From JAPOUP01 sp965199865 (GTDB lineage: Bacteria; Pseudomonadota; Alphaproteobacteria; Rhodobacterales; Rhodobacteraceae): a DNA stretch of 64,000 nucleotides. The stretch is taken from NCBI GenBank assembly GCA_965199865.1, contig CBDATU010000020.1, positions 248,001 to 312,000 on the forward strand. The letters run 5' to 3'. The translations under genes and the position numbers were made by a program. Of the stretch, positions 9,221 through 17,863 are shown in pieces. Each line of letters begins with the position of its first letter. The stretch's first letter is position 1. The notes under the pieces are model-generated. The model was not told the DNA's origin. It ran no database searches and saw only the letters and a list, made by a program, of their open reading frames with translations.

Positions 9221-10639
9221 TCACCAGGTCACATAGGCGGAATGTTCGGTCGTGTAGAAATTGACCGCCGTGGGACCGACCGAATAGGCACCGACCCCGG
9301 AGTTCCTGATACCGCCGAACGGCATATTGTTGTCCGGCACGGTACCGTGGTTGACATGCATCATTCCGTTTCGGCTTTCCTGCAGAAAGCGCTGAATATT
9401 GGCGTTGTCGTTGGAGAACAGTGCCGAAGTGAGACCGAATTCGGTGCCATTGAGCACTTCCATCGCGTCGTCGAACGTTTCGTACTCAAGGATAGCAAGG
9501 ACGGGTCCGAATATTTCGACCTGACCACCGGTGCTTCCATGCGCAACATTGTCCAATATGGTGGGAAGGAAGATATATCCGCCTTCGTGACCCGCACCAT
9601 CGGCTGCCGACCCACCGGCAAGCGCAACCGCTCCTTCCTCAATCGCCCTGGCGGTCGTCGCGCCAACCTCTGTCCAGTGCGGCCCGTTGCACAGCGGTCC
9701 CATCTGCGACGCCGGATCCATGCCCGGACCGAGAATGATGGATTCGGCCCGTTCGGCAAGCAGCGATCTGGTCTCATCCGCCAGTTCCCTCTGCACCAGC
9801 ACCCAGCTGATCGCGGTGCAGCGCTGACCACAGGTCTGCATGGCGGCGGCGAAAATCTGGTCAATCGTGCCATCCAGATCATTCGTGTCGTTCAGGATCG
9901 CCGCGTTCTTGCCGCCTAGTTCCAGCTGCACCGGAAGCAGGTTCTGCGCGGCTGCGGCATAGACAAGACGTCCCGTGGCCACGGAACCGGTGAAACTCAG
10001 ACCGTGCACCTCGCCCTCGGCGATAATCCCGCTTGCCGTTCGTCCTGCCACCATGGCGATCTGGATCAGGTTCTCCGGGAAGTGATCCCTGGCGATCTCC
10101 GCCAGCATGTAGGATGCCGCTGGCGTGAACCGCGAAGGCTTCAGGATCACCGCATTGCCGAAAGCGACCGCCGGACAGATTTTTCTGAGCGGTGTCATCG
10201 CGGGGAAGTTCCATGGGCTGATGCAGAAGATCACACCACGTGGACGGCGCAGGATCTGGTTCGAAAAACCCGCACGGCCAGTGGCGACTGGCGTTCCGCC
10301 GTTACGGGCGGCCTCTCCGACCATGAAACGCCCCTCGGCACAGCCCTTGAGCGTCTCTGCCCTTGCTTCGGCGAGGATCTTTCCCTGTTCAAGGGTAATC
10401 GCTTCGGCAATTCCGTCGACACGGGTCGCAACCGCATCCAGGAAAGCGTTCAGGCGTTCGCCCCGCTCAAGCCCCGGCACCCTGGTCCATTCCGCAGCCG
10501 CGGAATTGGCCCGCTCGATGATCGCGGCAAGTTCGGCCTCGCCCGGAATTCCGTAGCGACCAACGGCTTCGGTGGGATTGGCCGGATTCCGGGTTTCGTA
10601 AGCGGTTTCGCCATCACCCCAGTGATATATGTGGCTCAT
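9221..10639 (-). CDS. NAD(P)-dependent aldehyde dehydrogenase
   Basis: 472 residues, the usual ALDH-superfamily length. Visible landmarks are SPWNFP with the oxyanion Asn144, ILKPS with Lys167, FTGSVATG for the dinucleotide, the general-base Glu240 in LELGGKN and the catalytic Cys274 in GQRC. Overall it resembles succinate-semialdehyde or 2-oxoglutarate-semialdehyde dehydrogenases. It oxidises an aldehyde released in the same pathway to its acid. It lies 3 nt after the transketolase C-terminal gene and 4 nt before the enolase-superfamily gene, clearly one operon. Confidence 0.93.
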   Translation of the reverse strand: MSHIYHWGDGETAYETRNPANPTEAVGRYGIPGEAELAAIIERANSAAAEWTRVPGLERGERLNAFLDAVATRVDGIAEAITLEQGKILAEARAETLKGCAEGRFMVGEAARNGGTPVATGRAGFSNQILRRPRGVIFCISPWNFPAMTPLRKICPAVAFGNAVILKPSRFTPAASYMLAEIARDHFPENLIQIAMVAGRTASGIIAEGEVHGLSFTGSVATGRLVYAAAAQNLLPVQLELGGKNAAILNDTNDLDGTIDQIFAAAMQTCGQRCTAISWVLVQRELADETRSLLAERAESIILGPGMDPASQMGPLCNGPHWTEVGATTARAIEEGAVALAGGSAADGAGHEGGYIFLPTILDNVAHGSTGGQVEIFGPVLAILEYETFDDAMEVLNGTEFGLTSALFSNDNANIQRFLQESRNGMMHVNHGTVPDNNMPFGGIRNSGVGAYSVGPTAVNFYTTEHSAYVTW

Positions 10640-10642
10640 CGC

Positions 10643-11626
10643 CTATCCTTTCCGCGCAAGGACATCTCGGGCGGCTTCGGCGATTGCCGTGCTGTCGAGG
10701 CCGAATTTCCTCATCAGATAGGGGGTCGTTCCACCTTCACAGAATCTGTCCTGTACGCCGATTCGCCGGAACGGCAGACCGATGCCAGCCTCCGCCAGAA
10801 TTTCGGCCGTAGCCGACCCCAACCCACCGATGACATTGTGGTTCTCGGCCGTCACGATCGCACCGGTCACTTTCGCCCGGTCAACGATCAGATCAGCGTC
10901 AATGGGCTTCAGCGAAGCCATGTCGACGACGCTGGCCTCGATCCCTTCGGCGGTCAGCCTTTCGGCGGCATTCAGCGCTTCGGCTACGCAGAGGCCCGCA
11001 GCGATGATCGTCAGATCGCCCCCGTCGCGGCGGATCACGCCCCTACCGATCTCAAGCGGCAATGGCTCGAATGCCTCAGGTATGGTTTCCGGGCGTTTCA
11101 TCCGCAGATAGACCGGACCGTCCCATTCAAGCGCCAACCTGACCGCAGCGGCGTGATATTCCGGCCCCGAAGGTTCAAAAATCGCCATGTTGGGAACCGA
11201 ACGCAGGGCACCAACGTCTTCTATGGCCTGATGCGACACCCCGAGCAGTGTGGCAACGCCAGGCAGGAACCCGACGATCTTGACCGGTAGGTTGGGATAG
11301 GCGGCCTGCATCGTGATCTGGTCCAGCACCCGCTTGGTAATGAAGGCACAGAAGCTGTGGGCGAAGGGAATCTCACCAGAGCGCGCCATGCCGCCGGCAA
11401 GGCCGATCATGTTCGCTTCGGAAATTCCGGTATTGTGGAACCGGTCCGGTAATTCGTCGCGGAACCGATCGGTTTCCGTCGGCGGCACCAGATCCGCGCA
11501 GAGCGCGACAATTCGCGGATCCTTCATGGCCGCCTCAACCAGCGCATCACCATAGTAACGCGGCAGGGGCCTGAATGAGCGGTTGATGAAGTCGGCGGCT
11601 TCGAGTTTGGAAAGCGGTTTACTCAT
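10643..11626 (-). CDS. Transketolase-like, C-terminal subunit (split transketolase)
   Basis: 327 residues covering the pyrimidine-binding and C-terminal domains of transketolase. Recognisable are GISEANMIGLAGGMARSG with the ThDP-activating Glu, FCAFITKRVLDQI, and the C-terminal regulatory domain with AENHNVIGGLGSA. Its start overlaps the end of the N-terminal subunit gene by 4 nt. Split transketolases act as heterotetramers that move two-carbon units between keto and aldo compounds. In catabolic operons they often serve a dedicated substrate instead of the pentose-phosphate pathway, and this context suggests the same. Confidence 0.9.
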   Translation of the reverse strand: MSKPLSKLEAADFINRSFRPLPRYYGDALVEAAMKDPRIVALCADLVPPTETDRFRDELPDRFHNTGISEANMIGLAGGMARSGEIPFAHSFCAFITKRVLDQITMQAAYPNLPVKIVGFLPGVATLLGVSHQAIEDVGALRSVPNMAIFEPSGPEYHAAAVRLALEWDGPVYLRMKRPETIPEAFEPLPLEIGRGVIRRDGGDLTIIAAGLCVAEALNAAERLTAEGIEASVVDMASLKPIDADLIVDRAKVTGAIVTAENHNVIGGLGSATAEILAEAGIGLPFRRIGVQDRFCEGGTTPYLMRKFGLDSTAIAEAARDVLARKG

Positions 11627-12456
11627 AACCGTGCCACCAATTCGGCCCGGGCGCTTCTGGAGACCTCTTCAGGAAAGCGGAGCTGGTGGAACATCATGCC
11701 CTCGAGTGAGGAGACCCCCTTTCCCATCACCGTGTTGGCCTTGATGAAGGTCGGCCTGCCTTTGGTCGCGCGGGCAAGATCAAACGCGTCCAGGAGGGCC
11801 TGGATATCGTTGCCATCGACCTCCTGAGGCGCAAACCCGAAGCTTTGCATCTTGTCGCAGAGAGGCTCCAGCGACATCACCCTGTCCATGGAACCTTCAC
11901 ACTGCACGAAGTTGTAGTCGACAATGACGCAGAGGTTGTCGAGCCCCCTGGCACCGGCAAACATGGCCGCTTCCCAGATCTGGCCTTCCTGCATCTCACC
12001 GTCACCGAGAATGGCATAGAACCTTGAGGCACGACCCTGGCGTTTTGCGGCCAATGCACAGCCGACCGCCACCGACAGCCCCTGTCCGAGCGATCCACAG
12101 GTCGCCTCGACAAAAGGTCCCATGCGTTCGGACGCATTTATTTCAAGCGTCGAGCCATCGGTGACATAGGTCTTCAGATCCGCAATGTCGAAAAAACCCC
12201 GTTCGGCCAGAGTCGCATAGAAAACCGCCGTGTTATGTGCGGTCGTCAGGAAGACACGGTCCCGATCCGGCCAGGCCGGATTACCTGGATCCATTGTCGC
12301 TTCCGCAAAGTATAGCGCGGTAAAAATATCCGCAGCTCCCAGGCCCTGCAGGACATATCCCTGCCCCGAAGGCGCGACCATATCAACGACATGCAGCCGC
12401 AGCCTTGCCGCGGTTCTCTCAAGCTCTTCAATATTGTGTTTGGATTTCACCAGCAC
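11623..12456 (-). CDS. Transketolase-like, N-terminal subunit
   Basis: 277 residues, the pyrophosphate-binding half of transketolase. The ThDP/Mg motif runs from GDGEMQEGQIWEA to IVDYN, and GSLGQGLSVAVGCALA is also typical. The first codon is GTG at 12456, and a second GTG lies two codons on. It is the first gene of the minus-strand operon (then C-terminal subunit, ALDH, enolase-type enzyme, SDR, small gene). The GntR regulator is divergent 60 nt away. Confidence 0.9.
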   Translation of the reverse strand: MLVKSKHNIEELERTAARLRLHVVDMVAPSGQGYVLQGLGAADIFTALYFAEATMDPGNPAWPDRDRVFLTTAHNTAVFYATLAERGFFDIADLKTYVTDGSTLEINASERMGPFVEATCGSLGQGLSVAVGCALAAKRQGRASRFYAILGDGEMQEGQIWEAAMFAGARGLDNLCVIVDYNFVQCEGSMDRVMSLEPLCDKMQSFGFAPQEVDGNDIQALLDAFDLARATKGRPTFIKANTVMGKGVSSLEGMMFHQLRFPEEVSRSARAELVARL

Positions 12457-12516
12457 GCCACTATAACATCAAAAGGCCCGGATCTTTAAATCAATGGAGC
12501 GAGGGAAACTGTCAAG
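12457..12516. promoter_or_regulatory. Divergent promoter region between transketolase operon and gntR-type gene
   Basis: Only 60 nt separate the two divergent starts, so both promoters and probably the GntR operator must lie here or overlap the coding ends. The stretch is A/T-richer than its surroundings (aacatcaaaag, ctttaaatcaatgg). A gagggaaac stretch precedes the regulator's ATG. No clear -35/-10 pair could be fixed. Confidence 0.5.
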
Positions 12517-13257
12517 ATGAATCTTCAGTCGATGAAGCGGCAGGCAGTGCCTCTGCACGCCGAAGTGGCCGAGGTCCTGAGGCATCAGATCATGTCCGGG
12601 GAACTGCTCCCCGGCACACGACTTCCGGCCCTCAGGGAGCTGACCGAGAGGCTCGGGGTCGCACATATGACCGTGATGCAGGCAATGAATACGCTGGAGG
12701 ATGAAGGCCTGATCGAAAAGCACTCGGGTAAGGGCACCTTTGTCAGGAAAGTCAAGATCCCTGACCGGATCTCGCTGCAGATGAAAGCCGAGATGTCCCA
12801 GATTCACTCAATGGTCGAACAGCTCGAAGTGTCGGTGCGCAGGGAGAGCGCCACCATCGAGAAGTCCGGGGATGGAAGGTATTTTCGCTGCATGCGGCGA
12901 ATTCACACAAGAAGCGGGAAGCCCTTCTGCCAGGTCGACATCCAGCTGGACGACCAGATATATGATCTTGCGCCAAACAGGTTCGCCCAGGAAATCGTGG
13001 TTTCCGTCCTGCGGGATCTCGGGATTGACATCGCAAGGGCACGTCAGAAAATCACCATAGCATATGCGGATTTTGGCCTCGCTGGTGCGCTGAACATCAA
13101 GGTGAACTCCGCCGTCTTCAAGGTCTTTCGCGAGTTCTACGATGAAACCGGTCGCCTGATCTATTCGGCCAAACTGTTCTACCCCGGAGATCTGCTGGAG
13201 CTCGAGATCGAGTTTGCCACAAACGGTCCCGAACGGGAGGGAAGTCACGACCCCTGA
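12517..13257 (+). CDS. GntR-family transcriptional regulator with UTRA domain (HutC type)
   Basis: 246 residues. The winged helix occupies about residues 12-75 (PLHAEVAEVLRHQIMSGEL, GTRLPALRELTERLGVAHMT, then the wing with GKGTFVRK). Residues of about 95-235 form a UTRA ligand-binding domain, which in this family binds sugar or acid metabolites. It sits between the divergent transketolase operon and the tct-sulfatase operon, so it most likely controls both in response to the pathway substrate. The ATG is preceded by a weak purine stretch. Confidence 0.9.
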   Translation: MNLQSMKRQAVPLHAEVAEVLRHQIMSGELLPGTRLPALRELTERLGVAHMTVMQAMNTLEDEGLIEKHSGKGTFVRKVKIPDRISLQMKAEMSQIHSMVEQLEVSVRRESATIEKSGDGRYFRCMRRIHTRSGKPFCQVDIQLDDQIYDLAPNRFAQEIVVSVLRDLGIDIARARQKITIAYADFGLAGALNIKVNSAVFKVFREFYDETGRLIYSAKLFYPGDLLELEIEFATNGPEREGSHDP

Positions 13258-13265
13258 CAAGCGTG

Positions 13266-13294
13266 TTGACATTTCCCAGCCACTGATAAAGATA
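13266..13294 (+). promoter_or_regulatory. Candidate promoter ahead of the tct operon
   Basis: A perfect -35 hexamer TTGACA starts at 13266 and is followed at roughly the right distance by an A/T-rich stretch (gataaagata). The -10 match is poor. It lies about 80 nt before the TctC start in the gap after the GntR gene. Confidence 0.35.
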
Positions 13295-13350
13295 CGGACA
13301 TCTAGATCATTATGATTGACGGAATCAACAACGAAGCAACGGAGGGCTTC

Positions 13351-14319
13351 ATGAGAAAGCTAACGAAACTCGCCGCCGCCAGTCTGGCCGCACTGAGCCT
13401 GAACGCCGGCGCCGCATTGGCCGAATATCCGGAAAAACCGATCAACGTGGTCGTATCATTCGCCGCGGGCGGCAACGCGGATATCGTTGCAAGGCTGAAC
13501 GCCGAAGCACTGAGTGCGGAACTTGGCGTTCCGGTAAACGTCATCAACAAGCCGGGTGGTGCGCATATTCCGGCAACGATGAGCGTTCTTGAAGCCCCGG
13601 CTGACGGCTACACGATCTTCAACTGGTCGCCTCCCAGCTTCATGGTCGTTCCATTGACCCGGGACGTACCCTATTCGCCAATGGAGGATTTCATCCCGCT
13701 TTTCGCTGGCATTTCGGCATCGAACGCACTCTATGTCCGTGCTGACAGCCCCTATGAAACCTTTGAGGAGTTCATTGCCGCCGCCGGGGAAACCAAGCTC
13801 ACCATGGGCGTCAACAACCTTGGTGCCCCGCCAAACCTGAGTGCGGTCCAGCTTGCCAGCCAGTTTGGACTTGAATTCAAGACCATCGCACTGAAGACGG
13901 TTCCGGCAACGCTCACCGGTCTGATCGGGGGACAGGTTGACGTAGCGGTTGGGCAGGTCGCCTCAATCCACCAGTTTGGCGATGAAATCCGCCCTCTGAT
14001 CATTCTCGACAACAACCGTCAGGCGTTCTTCGAGAAGGACCTGCCTGGTATCCGCACCGTCGGCGAAGCCGTTCCGGGCAAGGAAGCGGGCGTCTGGGTC
14101 CATGGCGGGTTTGCCGTCAAGGCCGGTACGCCGCAGGAGATCGTCGACAGGCTTCTGGCCGCAACTGAGGTCCTGAACTCGGAAGAACTCACGTCGAAGC
14201 TTCCGAAAAGCGTCGGCTGGAACTGGGTACATGGACCTGACGCTGTGCGCGCACTGTATCAGGAGGGTGTAGATCTCTACACTCCAATCCTCGAAGGTCT
14301 GGGACTGCTCCACAAGTAA
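13351..14319 (+). CDS. tctC: TctC-type periplasmic substrate-binding protein
   Basis: 322 residues from ATG 13351, chosen because a ggagg Shine-Dalgarno sits 6 nt upstream and a good signal peptide follows (MRKLTKLAAASLAALSLNAG, cleavage after ALA). The mature part has the family's YPEKPINVVVSFAAGGNADI start, NKPGG and the GLIGGQVDVAVG stretch. The protein captures a carboxylate in the periplasm and delivers it to the TctA/TctB permease encoded next. The substrate is unknown. Confidence 0.93.
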   Translation: MRKLTKLAAASLAALSLNAGAALAEYPEKPINVVVSFAAGGNADIVARLNAEALSAELGVPVNVINKPGGAHIPATMSVLEAPADGYTIFNWSPPSFMVVPLTRDVPYSPMEDFIPLFAGISASNALYVRADSPYETFEEFIAAAGETKLTMGVNNLGAPPNLSAVQLASQFGLEFKTIALKTVPATLTGLIGGQVDVAVGQVASIHQFGDEIRPLIILDNNRQAFFEKDLPGIRTVGEAVPGKEAGVWVHGGFAVKAGTPQEIVDRLLAATEVLNSEELTSKLPKSVGWNWVHGPDAVRALYQEGVDLYTPILEGLGLLHK

Positions 14320-14387
14320 CGCCAAAACCGATCCGCGCCGTGAAACTGCCCACGGCGCGGATTTCATCATCCGCCGGAGAAGATTCC

Positions 14388-14846
14388 ATGCTGCCTCAGC
14401 GGTTGGCCAATATCGTCTTTATGGCTCTGGTCCTGGCGGGCTGCGTCTACATGGCGGTGCTGGCGCAGGGATTTGAAGCCGCGGGACTTCTCGCAAGTTC
14501 AGGACTTCCATCGAAATTCTTTCCACAGCTGATACTTGGCTTCATCGGCATCTGCGCCCTTGGTGTTCTGTTCACCTACTTCACCAAAGGCAGGGCCAGC
14601 GAGGACGAGGCTGAGAACGTCTACGATGAACCGGCAGACGCCCGACGCGGGCTTGTAACCCTTGGTGCCGTTATCGCTGGATATCTGATCTGGAGAACAT
14701 GGGGTTACATTCCGATGGCGGTCTTCCTTGCCGCAGCGACCGGGCTATCCATGGGAGTTCGCAGTCCGATCATCTACATTACCGTCTATCTGATTTTCGC
14801 CGCGATTTACCTGATCTTCACGCAGATCCTCGGGACGCAGTTCTGA
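14388..14846 (+). CDS. tctB: TctB-type small membrane subunit
   Basis: 152 residues from ATG 14388, with a purine-rich site (ggagaag) just before it. Four hydrophobic segments are visible: about 8-28, 42-62, 90-108 and 112-145, the last being a split pair. That is the standard TctB layout. It assists TctA in tripartite tricarboxylate transport. Its stop overlaps the tctA start (TGATG). Confidence 0.88.
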   Translation: MLPQRLANIVFMALVLAGCVYMAVLAQGFEAAGLLASSGLPSKFFPQLILGFIGICALGVLFTYFTKGRASEDEAENVYDEPADARRGLVTLGAVIAGYLIWRTWGYIPMAVFLAAATGLSMGVRSPIIYITVYLIFAAIYLIFTQILGTQF

Positions 14847-16354
14847 TGTTTGATGCAGCAGCCATTGCCGCCGCATTCTCGAACCTGGCCGATCCCTTTA
14901 CGCTGCTCATGCTTGTAGGGGGAATTGTCCTTGGCCTGGTGATTGGCATCCTGCCGGGTCTGGGACCACCGATCGCCATCGCCCTGGCACTGCCATTCAC
15001 CTTCTACATGGAAGCGGTTCCGTCCCTGATCCTTCTGCTCGCGATCTACAACGCGGCGATCTATGGCGGCTCAATTTCCGCAATCGCAGTCGGAATACCG
15101 GGAACCGGCGCTGCGATCGCGACCGTCATGGACGGCAACGCCATGTTCAGAAGCGGCCGCGGCGGCGAGGCTCTCGGCCTGTCCCTGAGCGGATCGATCA
15201 TCGGTGGACTCGTGAGCGTGGTCTGCCTGACCTTCATCGCGCCACTGCTCGCTCAGGTCGCAATCAAGTTCGGCCCCCGCGAATTCCTGGCGATCAGCAT
15301 CTTCGGGCTCGTGGTCGTTGTCCGGGTTGCCGGCGCAAACCTGTTCAAGGGTCTTCTTGTCGGCGCGCTCGGCATCTTTCTGACCACATGGGGACTCGAT
15401 GAACTCAACGGTGCCGAACGCTATACCTTTGGCACATACCACCTTTACGAAGGCATCCCGCTGGTTCCCTTCCTGGTCGGACTGTTCGCGGTTTCCGAGG
15501 TTCTGATCGGCGCCGAAAAGGCGCTGCGCAGGATCAGGTTCGACCAGACAAGCCTGACCGTGAAGCTGCCTGGCCTGCGGACCCTGTCGCGCCTTAAGGG
15601 GAATCTGGCAAGATCCTCAATTATCGGAACCATCATTGGCATCATTCCCGGCGAAGGAGCCGCTGTCGCCGCCTTCTTCGCCTATTCCGAAGAAAAACGC
15701 CGGTCGAAGGAACCTGAAAAGTTCGGAACCGGCCATCCAGACGGCATCGTCGCACCAGAGACCGCGAACAACGCCACCGTAGGTGGAGCGCTCATCCCCA
15801 CGCTAACTCTCGGTGTCCCCGGAAGCCCGGCGGCGGCGGTGCTGCTCGGCGCATTCCTGATTCAGGGTCTGGCCCCGGGGCCAACGCTGTTCGATGAGCG
15901 CCCTGACATCATGTTCTCCCTGTTTCTCGGCCTGTTCATCATCAACATCCTGCTGCTGTTCATCGGACTGGTCACGATCCGGTTTGCCGCAAAACTGATC
16001 ATGGTTCCGATGACCGTCATCGTTCCTTCGGTTCTGCTCCTGAGCGTCACCGGCATCTATGCGGTCTCTAACAGCCTCTTCAACGTCGGCGTCCTGCTTG
16101 CGGCGGGCATACTGGGCTACGTGGTGCGGAAACTGGGTTACTCCATCGCGCCGCTTTCCATCGGGTTCGTGCTGGGACACATTCTTGAAAACTCGCTACG
16201 GCAGTCGATCACCATCGCCGATGGCAGCCTGGTCGAGTTCTTCAACACGCCGATCGGGCTCGGAATCTATGCGGCCCTTGCCCTGACGGTCCTTTGGGGG
16301 CCTGTGCAGGCCTGGATTAGGGATCGTAACTCCGGAAAGCCGAACGACGCATGA
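14846..16354 (+). CDS. tctA: TctA-type large membrane subunit
   Basis: 502 residues from ATG 14846, which overlaps the tctB stop by 1 nt. The protein is strongly hydrophobic with about 12 membrane spans. The duplicated family motif appears as GILPGLGPPIAIALALPFTF near the start and as GIIPGEGAAVAAFFAY in the second half. GGSISAIAVGIPGTGAAIAT is also diagnostic. It forms the ion-coupled permease. Its last codons overlap the sulfatase start by 4 nt (ATGA), tying uptake to hydrolysis. Confidence 0.93.
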   Translation: MFDAAAIAAAFSNLADPFTLLMLVGGIVLGLVIGILPGLGPPIAIALALPFTFYMEAVPSLILLLAIYNAAIYGGSISAIAVGIPGTGAAIATVMDGNAMFRSGRGGEALGLSLSGSIIGGLVSVVCLTFIAPLLAQVAIKFGPREFLAISIFGLVVVVRVAGANLFKGLLVGALGIFLTTWGLDELNGAERYTFGTYHLYEGIPLVPFLVGLFAVSEVLIGAEKALRRIRFDQTSLTVKLPGLRTLSRLKGNLARSSIIGTIIGIIPGEGAAVAAFFAYSEEKRRSKEPEKFGTGHPDGIVAPETANNATVGGALIPTLTLGVPGSPAAAVLLGAFLIQGLAPGPTLFDERPDIMFSLFLGLFIINILLLFIGLVTIRFAAKLIMVPMTVIVPSVLLLSVTGIYAVSNSLFNVGVLLAAGILGYVVRKLGYSIAPLSIGFVLGHILENSLRQSITIADGSLVEFFNTPIGLGIYAALALTVLWGPVQAWIRDRNSGKPNDA

Positions 16355-17844
16355 GTGACAGACCCAATATCCTGATCATCTACCCCGACCAGATGCGTTA
16401 CGACGCCATGGGATGTGCGGGCAATCCGGTGATCCGCACTCCCCAGATCGACAGGCTGGCCGCCGAAGGCGTGCAGTTCACCGAGGCTTACACATCCTAC
16501 CCTATCTGCTGCCCGTTCCGCGCCTCCATGCTGACCGGGAAATACGCGCAGGGCCACGGGATGATCCAGAACCATTTTCCGCTAGACGGAGATCAGACCT
16601 TTCTGGCCGAAATACTGCGGGAGGCAGGCTATCGCACCGGCTATATCGGCAAGTGGCATCTGGAGGGCGGACCGAAGCCCGGTTTCGTCCCACCCGATCG
16701 CCGCTTCGGGTTCGAGCATTTCATTGGCTTTAACCGTGGCCACGAATATCTGTCCTCCATCTATTATGACGACAGCGGGCAGGCCTACCACTCGTCCAGA
16801 TACGAACCGGACTACCAGACGGACCATCTGCTGGACTTCATCCGGGATGCGACACGGGCGGAAGACGGAAAACCCTGGTTTGGCTATCTCAGTTATGGCC
16901 CACCGCATTTTCCGATGGACATGCCGGATTACCTTCGAAGGGTCTATTCGCCGGACGAAGTGCCTTTGCCCCCCGGCGTACCCGATCCAGCGCTGCAGCG
17001 GCGGGTGCAGACATTGCGAAACGACGTCTGGTGCGGCGGCGATCCGAGGTCGGGCCATTCAAGCCACGCCGCCTATGACACCAAACCGGTGGGAGAACCT
17101 GAGACCGAAGCGGAAATCCGCCAGTTCATCGCCGAATATTATGGGATGATCCACAATGTGGACTGGAACCTTGGCCGCATTCTGAACGGGCTCGACCGCC
17201 TCGGCATAGCCGACAGCACGATGGTGGTGTTCCTCAGCGACCATGGCGACATGTTCGGTCAGCACGGATTCTACTGCGGCATCAAGAACCAGGCCTATCG
17301 CGCCGCAATGCAGGTCCCCCTCATTATCCGCTACCCGGCGCGGTTCAGGCCGAGGAAGACGGACGCCATGGTCGATGTCGGCGTCGACATGATGGCGACG
17401 ATCCTCGATCTGGTCGGTATCGACGCGCCCGCAGGCATCGACAGCGAAAGTTACCTATCGGTGCTTGATGGCGAATCCAGCGAGGCACGGAATGCGATCT
17501 GGTATCAGGTCTTCACCCAGACCGGCGGCAACCCGCACGAATTCGCACCGTTCGGTGAACGCGGCATCCGTACGAAAGACTGGCTCTATATGCGCCACCG
17601 GGATGAACGCATATTCCTGTTTGACGAGCGGAATGATTACCACGAGCAGAACAACCTCGTGAACGATCCAGCCTATGGGAGTCTGATGGACGAATTCGAT
17701 GCCAGGCTGGATGCGCATATGGCCAAGACTGGCGACGACTGGGACATGGCGGCGGACTTCCCTCCTCCGGATTGGGTCACCCATGCTGAGGCAAAGGAGT
17801 ATCTGGAAAGGGAACTCCTGCCCGGCGCCATCCACGTTCCCTGA
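16351..17844 (+). CDS. Type I sulfatase
   Basis: 497 residues. The formylglycine signature C-x-P-x-R appears at residues 53-57 as CCPFR followed by ASMLTGKY, so Cys53 should be converted by a formylglycine-generating enzyme. Metal and sulfate residues are seen in NILIIYPDQMR, GYIGKWH and FLSDHGDMFGQHG. There is no signal peptide, so it acts in the cytoplasm on an imported sulfate ester. It is translationally coupled to tctA and followed 19 nt later by the ThDP enzyme. The likely role is to remove sulfate from the substrate taken up by TctABC; choline-sulfatase or arylsulfatase types cannot be separated here. Confidence 0.92.
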   Translation: MSDRPNILIIYPDQMRYDAMGCAGNPVIRTPQIDRLAAEGVQFTEAYTSYPICCPFRASMLTGKYAQGHGMIQNHFPLDGDQTFLAEILREAGYRTGYIGKWHLEGGPKPGFVPPDRRFGFEHFIGFNRGHEYLSSIYYDDSGQAYHSSRYEPDYQTDHLLDFIRDATRAEDGKPWFGYLSYGPPHFPMDMPDYLRRVYSPDEVPLPPGVPDPALQRRVQTLRNDVWCGGDPRSGHSSHAAYDTKPVGEPETEAEIRQFIAEYYGMIHNVDWNLGRILNGLDRLGIADSTMVVFLSDHGDMFGQHGFYCGIKNQAYRAAMQVPLIIRYPARFRPRKTDAMVDVGVDMMATILDLVGIDAPAGIDSESYLSVLDGESSEARNAIWYQVFTQTGGNPHEFAPFGERGIRTKDWLYMRHRDERIFLFDERNDYHEQNNLVNDPAYGSLMDEFDARLDAHMAKTGDDWDMAADFPPPDWVTHAEAKEYLERELLPGAIHVP

Positions 17845-17863
17845 TTCTGGAGGAGCCAATCCA

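Noticed and set aside
8308..11290. Long plus-strand frames opposite the enolase-type, ALDH and transketolase genes
   Set aside because: All are antisense to well-supported enzymes with catalytic motifs on the minus strand.
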